Assembly (NCBI GenBank): GCA_016873805.1
Contig: VGVZ01000007.1
Span: forward strand, 1 to 64,000
From: Ignavibacteria bacterium
GTDB lineage: Bacteria > Bacteroidota > Ignavibacteria > UBA10030
Length of the DNA: 64,000 nt
Direction: 5' to 3'
A program made the translations under genes and the position numbers. How positions within the stretch are numbered: position 1 is the first letter of the stretch; every line of letters begins with the position of its first letter. The notes under the pieces were generated by a model. That model was not told where the DNA came from and searched no databases. It saw nothing but the letters and a program-made list of their open reading frames with translations. This document shows, in pieces, positions 41,709 through 50,251 of this stretch.

Positions 41709-43100
41709 ATGCCGGAACTGAAAGAAAAACTCCCCCAAAGCCCAAAGGAGCTGATCGAGATCGATGACGAGCTGATGGCCGATATCAAAGATCTTGTCGA
41801 ATCGCGCTCCGACTTTCTGCTTCTGAACATCCTGCGCGATCTGTATCCCGCCGACATCGCTCACATCATGAATTGGCTCGATACGGAGCAGGCGGAGTAC
41901 GTCTTCGGACTCCTTCCCAGTGAGGATGCCAGTGAGGTCATCCTGGAGCTTGACGATGTCCATCGCGAACATCTCCTGGAAATTCTTCCGCAGCCGCGCA
42001 TCACCGAGCTTGTTGATAAAATGGATTCCGACGATGCCGCCGACATCGTTGGCAAGCTTTCCGATGAACGCGCCGAAGAAGTGTTGGAGACAATGGACAC
42101 CGAGGACTCCTCGCATGTCGAAGAACTTCTCCAGTACGATGAATCTACGGCCGGCGGCATCATGGCGAAGGAGCTTGCGAGCGTCGCCCCTCATGACACC
42201 GTCAAAAAGGCGATTCGAGCAGTTCGAAAACTCGCCAAAGAGCACAAGAATATCTATCAAGTATATGTCGTTGACGAAAGAGGAATTCTACTGGGTGTTG
42301 TACCGATCCAGGAACTGCTTCTCAATGCACCGAATAGGCGAATGAGTAAACTGATGATTGGCGATTTCGTGAGCGTGATGACGAGTGTCGATCAGGAAGA
42401 AGTGGCTCAGATCTTCAAGCGCTATGATATTGTCTCGCTACCGGTGACCGATACGGCCGGGAAGCTTCTCGGTCGGATCACGATCGACGATATCGTCGAC
42501 GTATTGGAAGAGGAGCATGAAGAGGATGTGGCGCGGCTCATCGGTTCGGATGTGGAGGAAATGGAACGCCGATCGCCGGTTCAAATCGCAATGCTTCGAC
42601 TTCCGTGGATCCTCATCACGCTCCTTATCCAGCTGATGGCAGGATTTGTTGTCCACAAGTTCGATGCAACGCTGACCAAGGTGATTTTACTCGCATCGTT
42701 CATGCCGGTGATTTCCGCGCTGTCGGGTAACACCGGGCTTCAGGCCGCCGCCGTCGTCGTACGGGGGCTCGCCACCGGCCATGTGGATCCGAACCGGTGG
42801 CAGGATCCGGTGAAACGTCAACTCCAGACAACACTCATTCTCGGCCTTGCCTGCGGTGTCATCCTGGGATTGATCGCCGGTCTCTGGCACGGTACACCGC
42901 TGTTTGGCCTTGTCGTCGGGACGTCGATGTTTTTCTCCATCAACATCTCAGGAGTCATCGGCTCTGCAACGCCCCTCCTTTCCAAGCGCCTTGGATTCGA
43001 TCCGGCCGTCACCGCCGGCCCGTTTGAGACGGCGTTTCAGGATGTCATCGGTATCACGATCTTTCTTTCTCTGGCAACCCTGATGTTGCAGTGGCTGTAG
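41709..43100 (+). CDS. mgtE: Magnesium transporter MgtE
   Basis: A 463-residue MgtE protein: an acidic N domain of helical repeats (ADIAHIMNWLDTEQAEYVFG and further LLPSEDASEV-type units), two CBS domains (YQVYVVDERGILLGVVPIQE and DIVSLPVTDTAGKLLGRITI), and a five-helix pore domain at about 290-463 with SALSGNTGLQAAAVVVRGLA, the selectivity-filter region. The N and CBS domains sense cytosolic Mg2+ and close the channel in the family. It lies 9 bp after rsmA and 29 bp before the PAP2 gene. Confidence 0.95.
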   Translation: MPELKEKLPQSPKELIEIDDELMADIKDLVESRSDFLLLNILRDLYPADIAHIMNWLDTEQAEYVFGLLPSEDASEVILELDDVHREHLLEILPQPRITELVDKMDSDDAADIVGKLSDERAEEVLETMDTEDSSHVEELLQYDESTAGGIMAKELASVAPHDTVKKAIRAVRKLAKEHKNIYQVYVVDERGILLGVVPIQELLLNAPNRRMSKLMIGDFVSVMTSVDQEEVAQIFKRYDIVSLPVTDTAGKLLGRITIDDIVDVLEEEHEEDVARLIGSDVEEMERRSPVQIAMLRLPWILITLLIQLMAGFVVHKFDATLTKVILLASFMPVISALSGNTGLQAAAVVVRGLATGHVDPNRWQDPVKRQLQTTLILGLACGVILGLIAGLWHGTPLFGLVVGTSMFFSINISGVIGSATPLLSKRLGFDPAVTAGPFETAFQDVIGITIFLSLATLMLQWL

Positions 43101-43129
43101 GACCGAGACGTAACCTCGACAAGGAATCC

Positions 43130-44101
43130 ATGAACGTTCGCAGAATCCTTTCTCATCTCTCTCCGGCAGATCTCGTCACGATATCGTTTCTGCTCTTCCT
43201 CTCTCTTCTGAATCTGATATTCGCCGCACGCGTGGAGGTATGGTACATCCTCGTGACGATCAACGTGGTCATGAGTATGCTGATTGTCATTCTGGCTGTG
43301 AACGCGGAAACCAGAAGGACGAAGTTGTTGATCGGAATGCACCGATGGTATCTGTATCCGATGGTGATCGGGGTCTTCAAGGAACTGTACTTCATGATCA
43401 AGCCGATCCATCCGATCGATTATGACCAGCTTCTGATCCAAATCGACTACTGGATGTTTGGGGTGAATCCGACGGAATGGCTGGCGCAAATTTCCCATCC
43501 CGTGCTCACAGAGGTTCTCCAGGTTGCCTATTCTTCGTACTACCTGCTCTTCATTGCCCTCGGAGTTCAGATCTATCGTCGGTATCCCCTGCGGGATTTT
43601 GACCGCGCGGGATTTCTGCTCGTCTATGGTTTCTTCCTCTCGTATCTCGGATACTTCTTGCTCCCGGCCGTGGGTCCCCGATTCACACTTCACAATTTTC
43701 ATCTGCTGAACGAAGAACTCCCGGGTCTGCTCTTCACCAATGCGCTTCGTGACTTTGTGAATTTTGGCGAGTCGATCCCAAAGGGGATTCCCAATCCCGT
43801 CGATGTTGTGCAGCGGGATGTTTTCCCGAGCGGACATACGCAGCTGTCGCTTGTGGTTGTTTACCTCGCGTTTCAACACCGCACATCGCTCCGATGGGTG
43901 CTCGGAATTACTGTGACGCTCCTCATCATCGGTACCGTGTACTTGAGATATCACTATGTGATTGATATTCTCGCGGGCGGCGCGTTCTTCTTCTTCAACG
44001 TGTGGAGCGGACATCACATTGAGTCGTGGTGGAATCGCGTGAGGAACAGGCTCTCACATGCAATTCTCGTCCCGGATCAACCGCCTGAACCACCGGCTTG
44101 A
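43130..44101 (+). CDS. PAP2 family membrane phosphatase
   Basis: A 323-residue multi-pass protein of the PAP2 superfamily. The conserved phosphatase motifs are present: VFPSGHTQLSLVVVY (motif 2, SGH) and LRYHYVIDILAG (motif 3, RxHYxxD). About six or seven membrane helices flank them. It resembles the inositol-phosphotransferase/Aur1-like group and may remove phosphate from lipid or isoprenoid pyrophosphates. ATG 43130 follows AAGGAATCC; the frame is open to 43091, overlapping mgtE. The C-terminus is proline-rich. Confidence 0.87.
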   Translation: MNVRRILSHLSPADLVTISFLLFLSLLNLIFAARVEVWYILVTINVVMSMLIVILAVNAETRRTKLLIGMHRWYLYPMVIGVFKELYFMIKPIHPIDYDQLLIQIDYWMFGVNPTEWLAQISHPVLTEVLQVAYSSYYLLFIALGVQIYRRYPLRDFDRAGFLLVYGFFLSYLGYFLLPAVGPRFTLHNFHLLNEELPGLLFTNALRDFVNFGESIPKGIPNPVDVVQRDVFPSGHTQLSLVVVYLAFQHRTSLRWVLGITVTLLIIGTVYLRYHYVIDILAGGAFFFFNVWSGHHIESWWNRVRNRLSHAILVPDQPPEPPA

Positions 44102-44183
44102 TAGTGAATCCAAAATGAAATAAGTTGATCAAACGCGATGCCGAAGCAGGGATTGAGACGCGGACGTGACGAGGTACAGTGCG

Positions 44184-44450
44184 ATGACGTATGAACAGAC
44201 GCAGAAGGAACTTGAACAGCTTGCTTCGAAGAGCGGAATCGCCGTTCGGTATGAAAAAGGGGACTTCGAAGGAGGATACTGCGTGTTGAAGGAGGAGCGA
44301 CTCATCGTTGTGAACAAGAAACTGGCGCCCCAGCGCAAATCAACAATCCTCGCTCACGGCATTGCCGAAATCGGGATCGTCGAGGAGCATCTCAAGCCGG
44401 AAATCCGCCAATTCATCGAAGACGAACTGGCCCGGTCCGAGAAGGGATAA
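44184..44450 (+). CDS. Conserved hypothetical small protein
   Basis: An 88-residue protein starting at ATG 44184 with GAGGTACAG upstream; an ATG at 44166 would add six residues. The N-terminal YEQTQKELEQLASKSGIAV is followed by YEKGDFEGGYCVLKEERLIV and VVNKKLAPQRKSTILAHGI, giving an alpha-beta-alpha outline with an acidic C-terminus. No signal peptide or membrane helix. I do not recognise a named family, though similar small proteins occur next to stress-signalling genes in Chlorobi-like genomes. It lies 27 bp before the RsbU-like phosphatase gene. Confidence 0.65.
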   Translation: MTYEQTQKELEQLASKSGIAVRYEKGDFEGGYCVLKEERLIVVNKKLAPQRKSTILAHGIAEIGIVEEHLKPEIRQFIEDELARSEKG

Positions 44451-44477
44451 TCGATCACCTGAACGCCGCATACCACT

Positions 44478-46976
44478 ATGGAAACTCCACACCGTACACT
44501 TCAACTGCTGATCTGGTGTCCAATGATCGCCGTCTCGCTTTCGTTGATCGCTGTGCTGTATCCTTCCACGCACGTTCTCGGATCGCTTCATCTTCCCCTT
44601 GATGCCCATCGGATTGTGGAACGCGCACAACAGCTGGCGGCGGAGATGGATATCAACATCAGCGACTTCGGTCACCGGGTGCGGTTGAAAACCAATCGGG
44701 TCCTCGTGCGGATCGTGCAACAGGAGCATGGGTTTGTACGCGCGAATGAAACGTTGCGTGATCGCATCGTCGGTTCGTATTGGGAGGTTCAGTGGTCGAG
44801 ACAGAAACCGATGCGAATCTTCAGTTCGGCTTCAGAAGAACGACCCGAAGAATCGAGGCAAAGAGCGGAACGCCGGCTTTATGGTGATGTTCTCCTTCGC
44901 GTCGATGCGAAGGGGAATTTCTTCGGACTGCGCCGAGAAATCGGGGACACCGTCGCCCTCCCGTCGCTGCAACCGGCGGAAGCCCATCAGCTTGCGGAAC
45001 AATTTCTTTCACGGTACCTGCCGCAGTGGTTTGCACGTGAAAGTGGAGGGTTCCTCGCGGTCGGAAGCGATACGGCGCGTGAAGATTCGGCCGTTGGGAG
45101 TCGGATGCTCATGCGAACCGGCGAGAAGAAAATCGACCTCCCGCATCGGGCTGACTATGAATTCTCGTACAGCATCCCCGACACGGTGGCGCAGAGAGAT
45201 CTGGAATTTCGAATCGGAGTGGCCGGATCGGTGGTCTCCAGCGTCGACATCCAGTACAAGATGCCTGCGAAAGCAGACACCGTGGACGTCGCTTCGTACT
45301 ACTCTTTCTTCGAATTTCTTCTCTACGCAGCGCTCGCGATCACCCTCATGGTGGTGGGGATACGGAGATTTCGCGCGTACGAAATGGGGTTTAAGAATGC
45401 ACTGGTGCTTGGGATCGTCGGTGCCGCTGCCTCGGTCGTCAGTTCCTATTTCATGCTCGTCAGTCAAGGCGACTGGGAAATCCTCATCCCCATCGCATTC
45501 ATCATGCTCTTCTTCGGCGGAGGAACGATGATTACTTGGTCCGTCGCCGAGGTGGTAGGGCGGGAAACATGGAGAGACAAGTTCGTCTCGTTCGATCTTC
45601 TCCTCAAAGGATACGCACTCCATTCTCGCGTCGGCGAGAGTGTCTTGCGAGGTATGGCCTTCGGCTTCATCAGTCTCCTCGGATGGCTGGGAATCGCGTT
45701 TCTGATGCATCAGCTCTTCCCCACATGGAGCAAAGTCCCCGAGGACACACTCATTCGGTCATTCGAAACGATGAGTCCGGCGACTCATATCATCACAAGC
45801 AACCTGTCGGAAGGGCTGTTGATCGCCGGTTTCTCGTACTTATTCGTCCTGTCGTTTGCCCGGCAGAAGCTTGCATCCATCTGGTGGGTAATCATCGTGG
45901 GATCAATTGTTGCTGGACTGCTCAATACGGGGAGTATTCAACCGATTTATGCGGGCATTGGAATTGAAACCGTTGCGGGATTTCTCATCATTCTCGCCTT
46001 CGTGCGCCACGATGTACTCGCAGGAACGATTGCGGTCCTGACCCACCTCACCGTGACGGATGGATTGTCTCTCTTTGTTGTCGGTGCTCCGGAGTTTGTT
46101 GAGTCGGGCTATCTCCTTGTCGCGGTGATGACAGGTGTCGTCCTCTGGTCGTTTGTTTCGATCGTGACACGCGACCGCGTGCACGATTTCGATTCAATTA
46201 CGCCGGCGTTTGCAAGAAATATCACGGAACGTCAGCGGCTGCAGCAGGAGCTTGAAATCGCCCGGACTGTACAGATGAGTTTTCTGCCGAAGGAAAGCCC
46301 GCGCATCAAAGGACTTGATATCGCTTCACGCTGTGTGCCGGCGAAGGAGGTGGGAGGGGACTACTTCGACTTCGTCGAGCTCACACCGCGGCGCATTTGC
46401 GTGGCGGTTGGCGATGTCTCCGGCAAGGGAACACAGGCGGCGTTCTACATGACGCTTGCCAAAGGGTTTTTGAGGGCCCTCTCGGGCAAAACGAAATCCG
46501 CTCGGGACGTGCTGAACGAAATCAACAAGCTCTTCTACCAGAATGTCGAGCGTGGCGCGTTTGTGAGTATGGTGTATGGGATCTTTGACCTCGGGAAGAA
46601 GAGACTCAGCGTTGCGCGGGCCGGTCATACTCCAGTGCTTGTCAAGCGAGCACGAGGAAATGGAATCGAAGTGATTCAGCCGGAAGGGCTGGCACTTGGT
46701 TTGGAGGAGGGACAGAAGTTCTCCCGGACGCTCGAGGAGGTCGAGATGCCGCTTCGGAAGGGAGATATTTTTGTGTTCTACACCGATGGATTCACGGAAG
46801 CGATGAATCCGCGCAAGGAAGAATTTGGCGACGGTCGACTGGTCAAAACACTTACCGACAGCACGACGACCACTGCACAAGAAGTACTCGATGAGGTGTT
46901 TGGTGCAGTTCGGAAGTTTGCCGGGAGGGCAAAACAGCACGACGATATGACGATTGTCGTGGTGCGCGTGGTGTAG
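44478..46976 (+). CDS. Membrane-anchored PP2C-type phosphatase (RsbU/SpoIIE-like)
   Basis: An 832-residue protein. It has an N-terminal membrane anchor, a ~200-residue periplasmic-like region, and some eight membrane helices from about 275 to 570 (LLYAALAITLMVVGIRRF through LLVAVMTGVVLWSFVSIVTR). A short coiled region, RQRLQQELEIARTVQMSFLP, precedes the phosphatase domain with VGGDYFDFVEL, AVGDVSGKG, FYTDGFTEAMN and HDDMTIVVVRV, the metal-binding set of SpoIIE/RsbU enzymes. Such enzymes dephosphorylate STAS anti-anti-sigma proteins; one is encoded at 60995-61327. The sensed signal is unknown. Confidence 0.9.
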   Translation: METPHRTLQLLIWCPMIAVSLSLIAVLYPSTHVLGSLHLPLDAHRIVERAQQLAAEMDINISDFGHRVRLKTNRVLVRIVQQEHGFVRANETLRDRIVGSYWEVQWSRQKPMRIFSSASEERPEESRQRAERRLYGDVLLRVDAKGNFFGLRREIGDTVALPSLQPAEAHQLAEQFLSRYLPQWFARESGGFLAVGSDTAREDSAVGSRMLMRTGEKKIDLPHRADYEFSYSIPDTVAQRDLEFRIGVAGSVVSSVDIQYKMPAKADTVDVASYYSFFEFLLYAALAITLMVVGIRRFRAYEMGFKNALVLGIVGAAASVVSSYFMLVSQGDWEILIPIAFIMLFFGGGTMITWSVAEVVGRETWRDKFVSFDLLLKGYALHSRVGESVLRGMAFGFISLLGWLGIAFLMHQLFPTWSKVPEDTLIRSFETMSPATHIITSNLSEGLLIAGFSYLFVLSFARQKLASIWWVIIVGSIVAGLLNTGSIQPIYAGIGIETVAGFLIILAFVRHDVLAGTIAVLTHLTVTDGLSLFVVGAPEFVESGYLLVAVMTGVVLWSFVSIVTRDRVHDFDSITPAFARNITERQRLQQELEIARTVQMSFLPKESPRIKGLDIASRCVPAKEVGGDYFDFVELTPRRICVAVGDVSGKGTQAAFYMTLAKGFLRALSGKTKSARDVLNEINKLFYQNVERGAFVSMVYGIFDLGKKRLSVARAGHTPVLVKRARGNGIEVIQPEGLALGLEEGQKFSRTLEEVEMPLRKGDIFVFYTDGFTEAMNPRKEEFGDGRLVKTLTDSTTTTAQEVLDEVFGAVRKFAGRAKQHDDMTIVVVRVV

Positions 46977-47056
46977 GGTGCGGTCAGCAACTACCTCCCG
47001 AAGTTGTCTGAGCGGATACCGCAAACTGGAGAGAACATCGATTCACGGAGCATATC

Positions 47057-47479
47057 ATGCAAATCCTCATCATCAACGGCCCCAACTTGAATCTCCTGGG
47101 AAAGCGCGAACCGGAGATCTACGGAAGAGAAACGCTCAAGGATCTTCAGGTTCGGCTCCGAAAGAGATTCCCGAAGATTGGATTTGAGTTCTTCCAATCG
47201 AACATCGAAGGAGAACTCGTCAACGCGCTCCATCGTGCCTTTGAGGGAACGTTCGGGGGCGTGATCATCAATCCCGGAGCATTCACGCACTACTCGTATG
47301 CATTGCGTGATGCGGTGGCGGCGCTGAAAGTCCCGGTAGTGGAGGTGCATCTCAGCAACATCTATGGTCGCGAAGAGTTCCCCCGCGTCTCGGTCATCGC
47401 TCCGGTATGCAAAGGAGTGATCACGGGATTCGGGTTGAAGGGGTACGAACTTGCCGTGCGCGTCCTGAGTCAGGAGTAG
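47057..47479 (+). CDS. aroQ: Type II 3-dehydroquinate dehydratase
   Basis: A 140-residue protein with AroQ motifs: ILIINGPNLNLLGKREPEIY (catalytic Tyr22, Arg17), NPGAFTHYSYALRDA and VEVHLSNIYGREEFP (His98). It converts 3-dehydroquinate to 3-dehydroshikimate in the shikimate pathway as a dodecamer in the cytoplasm. Length is normal. No ribosome-binding site stands out. It is followed 3 bp later by a HAD hydrolase and acpS, so the three look like one transcript. Confidence 0.95.
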   Translation: MQILIINGPNLNLLGKREPEIYGRETLKDLQVRLRKRFPKIGFEFFQSNIEGELVNALHRAFEGTFGGVIINPGAFTHYSYALRDAVAALKVPVVEVHLSNIYGREEFPRVSVIAPVCKGVITGFGLKGYELAVRVLSQE

Positions 47480-47482
47480 TGT

Positions 47483-48184
47483 ATGATTAGTGCAGTGGTC
47501 TTTGATCTCGACAACACGCTCGTGGATTTCATGGCGATGAAGAAGCAGGCGATCGATGCGGCGATTCACGCGATGCGCGATGCGGGACTGCGCTTGTCCG
47601 TCGACGAGATTCAGAAACGGATCGATCGCATCTATAAAGAGAAAGGAATCGAGTTCCAGAATGTCTTCGATGAGCTCCTGTTCGAAGAGTTCAGCAAGAT
47701 CGACTATAAGATTCTCTCCGCCGGAGTGATCGCGTACAGGCGCGCGCGCGAGGCGGCACTTGTTCCTTACCCGCATGTCTATCTGACGCTCATTGAGCTC
47801 ACAAAGATGCACATGAAGCTCGGTGTTGTTTCCGATGCTCCTGCGCGGGAAGCGTGGCTGCGCCTCTGCTATCTTAACCTGCATCACATTTTCGATGCCG
47901 TGGTGACCTTCGATGACAGCGGCAAACGGAAACCGCACCCGACGCCGTTCAAAAAGATTCTTGAGAAGCTGCAGGTCAATCCGCATGAATCACTCATGGT
48001 TGGTGACTGGGCGGAGCGCGATGTGGTCGGTGCCGCGCAGGTTGGGATGAAGACGGTTTTCGCGCGTTATGGCGATACATTCGGGACCCAGATCTCGAAC
48101 GCGGACTATGAAATCAATGACATTGTCGAAGTCCTGCAGATCGTGCGAAAGGAAAACAGTTCTCAAGGGAGAAGCAAATCGTGA
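47483..48184 (+). CDS. HAD family hydrolase
   Basis: A 233-residue HAD phosphatase: motif I VVFDLDNTLVDF (Asp8, Asp10), a helical cap of about 80 residues, motif II GVVSDAPAREAW, motif III Lys in GKRKPHPTPFKKI and motif IV VGDWAERDVVGA. It resembles the YjjG/TIGR02253 group that hydrolyses small phosphates. It is 3 bp downstream of aroQ, and its stop overlaps the acpS GTG by 4 bp. The physiological substrate cannot be told. Confidence 0.9.
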   Translation: MISAVVFDLDNTLVDFMAMKKQAIDAAIHAMRDAGLRLSVDEIQKRIDRIYKEKGIEFQNVFDELLFEEFSKIDYKILSAGVIAYRRAREAALVPYPHVYLTLIELTKMHMKLGVVSDAPAREAWLRLCYLNLHHIFDAVVTFDDSGKRKPHPTPFKKILEKLQVNPHESLMVGDWAERDVVGAAQVGMKTVFARYGDTFGTQISNADYEINDIVEVLQIVRKENSSQGRSKS

Positions 48185-48552
48185 TTCGCGGAATCGGAGT
48201 TGATGTTGTCGATGTGCGTCGCATGAAGGAAATGCTCGAAGAGAAGGGGGATCCGTTCATCGGCAAAGTGTTTACCGAAAGCGAGATCGCGTACTGTCGC
48301 GGAAGAAAGCAGCCGCACGAACACTTCGCTGCCCGGTTCGCGGCGAAGGAAGCGGTAAGCAAAGCGATCCAGACCGGCTGGTCAGGAACGTTCCGGTGGA
48401 AGGATGTGGAGGTGTATAACGAACCCTCGGGCGCCCCGCGGATCAAGTTGTTCAACGAAACCGCTGTCACGCTGGAAGGATGCACCCTTCATCTCTCTCT
48501 TTCCCATACCGAAAACACCGTTGTGGCGTTTGTTGTGATTGAGCACAAATAA
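48181..48552 (+). CDS. acpS: Holo-[acyl-carrier-protein] synthase
   Basis: A 123-residue AcpS: RGIGVDVVDVRRMKEML (magnesium ligand Asp8), FTESEIAYCRGR, then HFAARFAAKEAVSKAI (Glu57) and HLSLSHTENTVVAFVVIE. It transfers 4'-phosphopantetheine from CoA to acyl-carrier protein. The start is GTG 48181, overlapping the HAD stop as GTGA. Length and motifs are normal. Confidence 0.94.
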   Translation: MIRGIGVDVVDVRRMKEMLEEKGDPFIGKVFTESEIAYCRGRKQPHEHFAARFAAKEAVSKAIQTGWSGTFRWKDVEVYNEPSGAPRIKLFNETAVTLEGCTLHLSLSHTENTVVAFVVIEHK

Positions 48553-48652
48553 CCCGCTCTGTTTCTTCCCCCAGCCGATTCTTTTGCAACTCACTCCCGA
48601 TTTTTGTAATTTGATTTCAAATTCCTCCTCACACCTCGCATGGTGAATCGCG

Positions 48653-49033
48653 ATGAAACACATCGGCATCAAAAAGCTCTACTACTCGATCAGTGAAGTG
48701 AGCAAAATCACCGGCCTGGAACAGTACGTTCTCCGGTACTGGGAATCGGAGTTTCCTCAGCTCAAACCGCAAAAGAACAGGGCGGGGAACCGCATTTACA
48801 CCAACAAGGACATCAAGTTGATTTTCCAGATCAAGAAACTGCTCCGCGATGAGATGTACACCATCGAGGGAGCGAAAAAAGTTCTGGAAGATTATGTCCC
48901 GGAAAATGAGGCAGGTGAACAACTCGAGCTGCTCTCCGTCCCTCCAAAGAAGAAGATTCAGGACGAGGAAATTCGGGCGGAAATCACCGAGGTGAAAGAA
49001 TTTCTGGAAGGAATTTTGGAGAAGTTGAAGTAA
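48653..49033 (+). CDS. MerR family transcriptional regulator
   Basis: A 126-residue protein with the MerR winged helix: YYSISEVSKITGLEQYVLRY, WESEFPQLKPQKNRAGNRIY and IKLIFQIKKLLRDEMYTIEG. A long C-terminal helix (EEIRAEITEVKEFLEGILEK) should form the dimer coiled coil; no cysteine or drug-binding effector domain is present, so it is the short single-domain form common in Bacteroidota. It precedes the tRNA-Pro locus. Confidence 0.92.
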   Translation: MKHIGIKKLYYSISEVSKITGLEQYVLRYWESEFPQLKPQKNRAGNRIYTNKDIKLIFQIKKLLRDEMYTIEGAKKVLEDYVPENEAGEQLELLSVPPKKKIQDEEIRAEITEVKEFLEGILEKLK

Positions 49034-49144
49034 GGAAGGTGGGGTGAGGGGTGAAAGGGGAGAAGTGAAATGCGTTTACCCGCCGAAGACCTGATGATTT
49101 TTGTCGGGACGCAGGCGGGAGATGTGAGAAGTGAAACCTACTTC

Positions 49145-49173
49145 TTGCACTGAGGGCATTAGTTATGTATTAT
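49145..49173 (+). promoter_or_regulatory. Sigma70-like promoter ahead of the tRNA-Pro locus
   Basis: TTGCAC (49145-49150) and TATTAT (49168-49173) are separated by 17 bp. The box ends 41 bp upstream of the broken tRNA-Pro 5' end at 49215. It is probably the original tRNA-Pro promoter, now separated from the intact tRNA at 49941 by two inserted 363-bp units. Confidence 0.55.
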
Positions 49174-49213
49174 CGTAATGCGCGGGATGGTAGGGGAAAG
49201 ATACTTCATCCGC

Positions 49214-49939
49214 TCGGAACGTGGTCCCGCCGTCATCCTTTGACTTCGCTCAGGATGCGGCGGGATAAACTCCGCCCTGAATGAGACCTGGTAGCGCACT
49301 TGTTCCAAAGGAATCCCGTTGGGACTTGGGGTGCAAGAGAAGAAATACTATGTGTATGTCATCCAGAGTAAGACCAACGGCAGATACTACGTTGATCAGA
49401 CTAAAGATCTAGAGCTGAGACTGAGGAAGCACAATTCGGGGGAATCGAGATCAACGAAGTTTGGCAGACCATGGGATGTGATTCATAAGGAGGAGTTTGA
49501 AACGAGGGGTGAGGCCGTTCGAAGGGAGCGGTTTCTGAAATCTCCCGACGGATGGAACACTCTGAAAAGAATCAAATCGGAACGTGGTCCCGCCGTCATC
49601 CTTTGACTTCGCTCAGGATGCGGCGGGATAAACTCCGCCCTGAATGAGACCTGGTAGCGCACTTGTTCCAAAGGAATCCCGTTGGGACTTGGGGTGCAAG
49701 AGAAGAAATACTATGTGTATGTCATCCAGAGTAAGACCAACGGCAGATACTACGTTGGTCAGACTAAAGATCTAGAGCTGAGACTGAGGAAGCACAATTC
49801 GGGGGAATCGAGATCAACGAAGTTTGGCAGACCATGGAATGTGATTCATAAGGAGGAGTTTGAAACGAGGGGTGAGGCCGTTCGAAGGGAGCGGTTTCTG
49901 AAATCTCCCGACGGATGGAACACTCTGAAAAGAATCAAA
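49214..49939 (+). repeat. Two 363-bp tandem units carrying tRNA-Pro fragments and GIY-YIG ORFs
   Basis: Unit 1 is 49214-49576 and unit 2 is 49577-49939; they differ at only two positions that I could find. Each unit starts with tRNA-Pro 5' sequence (CGGAACGTGG, then GGTAGCGCACTTG, then TTGGGGTGCAAG), interrupted twice: first by about 62 nt containing the hairpin CATCCTTTGACTTCGCTCAG / GATG, a very common FCB repeat, and then by 23 nt. The tRNA similarity then gives way to a GIY-YIG ORF that runs to the end of the unit. The intact tRNA-Pro begins one base after unit 2, exactly where a third unit would begin. Confidence 0.88.
49319..49606 (+). CDS. GIY-YIG nuclease-like protein, copy 1 (motif altered)
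   Basis: A 95-residue single-domain GIY-YIG protein: YYVYVIQSKTNGRYYV, LELRLRKHNSGESRSTKFGR, then EEFETRGEAVRRERFLKSPD. The usual Gly of the second motif is Asp here (YYVDQT against YYVGQT in copy 2), which should damage the active site. There is no ATG; the frame opens at TTG/GTG codons that belong to the broken tRNA (about 49319-49331). The stop lies in the hairpin that begins unit 2. Related small proteins (UvrC-like, YhbQ-like) cluster with mobile elements in FCB genomes. Confidence 0.8.
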   Translation: MGLGVQEKKYYVYVIQSKTNGRYYVDQTKDLELRLRKHNSGESRSTKFGRPWDVIHKEEFETRGEAVRRERFLKSPDGWNTLKRIKSERGPAVIL

Positions 49940-49963
49940 TCGGAACGTGGCGCAGCCCGGTAG
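49682..49963 (+). CDS. GIY-YIG nuclease-like protein, copy 2 (intact motif)
   Basis: A 93-residue protein identical to copy 1 through most of its length, but with the intact motif YYVGQT and Asn in place of Asp in PWNVIHK. Arg26 and Glu residues of the fold (LELRLRKHN, GEAVRRERF) are present. Its 3' end runs into the intact tRNA-Pro: the last residues before the stop (SERGAAR) are translated from tRNA sequence, and the TAG lies in the tRNA D-arm region (49961-49963). This is the likely active copy. Start codon is non-ATG, as for copy 1. Confidence 0.82.
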   Translation: MGLGVQEKKYYVYVIQSKTNGRYYVGQTKDLELRLRKHNSGESRSTKFGRPWNVIHKEEFETRGEAVRRERFLKSPDGWNTLKRIKSERGAAR

Positions 49964-50014
49964 CGCACTTGCTTGGGGTGCAAGGGGTCGCGGGTTCAAA
50001 TCCCGCCGTTCCGA
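49941..50014 (+). tRNA. tRNA-Pro(GGG)
   Basis: A complete cloverleaf can be folded: acceptor CGGAACG with CGTTCCG (50007-50013), D arm GCGC-AGCCCGGTA-GCGC, anticodon arm CTTGC-TTGGGGT-GCAAG with anticodon GGG, and T arm GCGGG-TTCAAAT-CCCGC. The discriminator is A50014 and CCA is not encoded. The 5' end is identical to the fragments that start each 363-bp unit upstream. Confidence 0.95.
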
Positions 50015-50088
50015 CTCCCAATTCGACTGAACTTAACGTTTCTCAGTCAAGTTCACTGTCGAATTGCCCGAAGGGCCCCTTCGGGGAG

Positions 50089-50120
50089 GATCCCGTCCCG
50101 ATTCCGTTCGGGACGGGATC
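50089..50120. terminator. Strong hairpin downstream of tRNA-Pro
   Basis: GATCCCGTCCCGA (50089-50101) and TCGGGACGGGATC (50108-50120) form a perfect 13-bp GC-rich stem. A smaller hairpin, CCCGAAGG with CCTTCGGG, precedes it at about 50067-50085. No T-run follows, so termination is likely but not certain; dispersed-repeat origin is also possible. It separates the tRNA from the GroES-like gene. Confidence 0.5.
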
Positions 50121-50251
50121 AGTGACAGATGCAGCGGGTTTCCCGCACGTGGGGCGGTTGTCACGAGGAGATTGAACCGGAGTTCCTGAACTCCAAAGAG
50201 GAGTCTTTCCCCGCATTCCCAAATCCAGACTCCTCAATCAGCAATCCAGCA

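Noticed and set aside
43037-44017. A 326-codon minus-strand frame opposite the PAP2 phosphatase gene
   Set aside because: Charged and repetitive composition without a motif; the plus-strand gene is clearly coding.
44478-46976. CAAX-protease (CPBP) domain within the membrane part of the RsbU-like protein
   Set aside because: The helical region lacks the EExxxR and FxxxH motifs; only a loose helical resemblance was seen.
49214-49606. Group I intron in tRNA-Pro as the explanation for the interrupted tRNA
   Set aside because: The interruptions fall at three places in the tRNA fragment, the intact tRNA is complete downstream, and no group I core pairing (P, Q, R, S) was seen.
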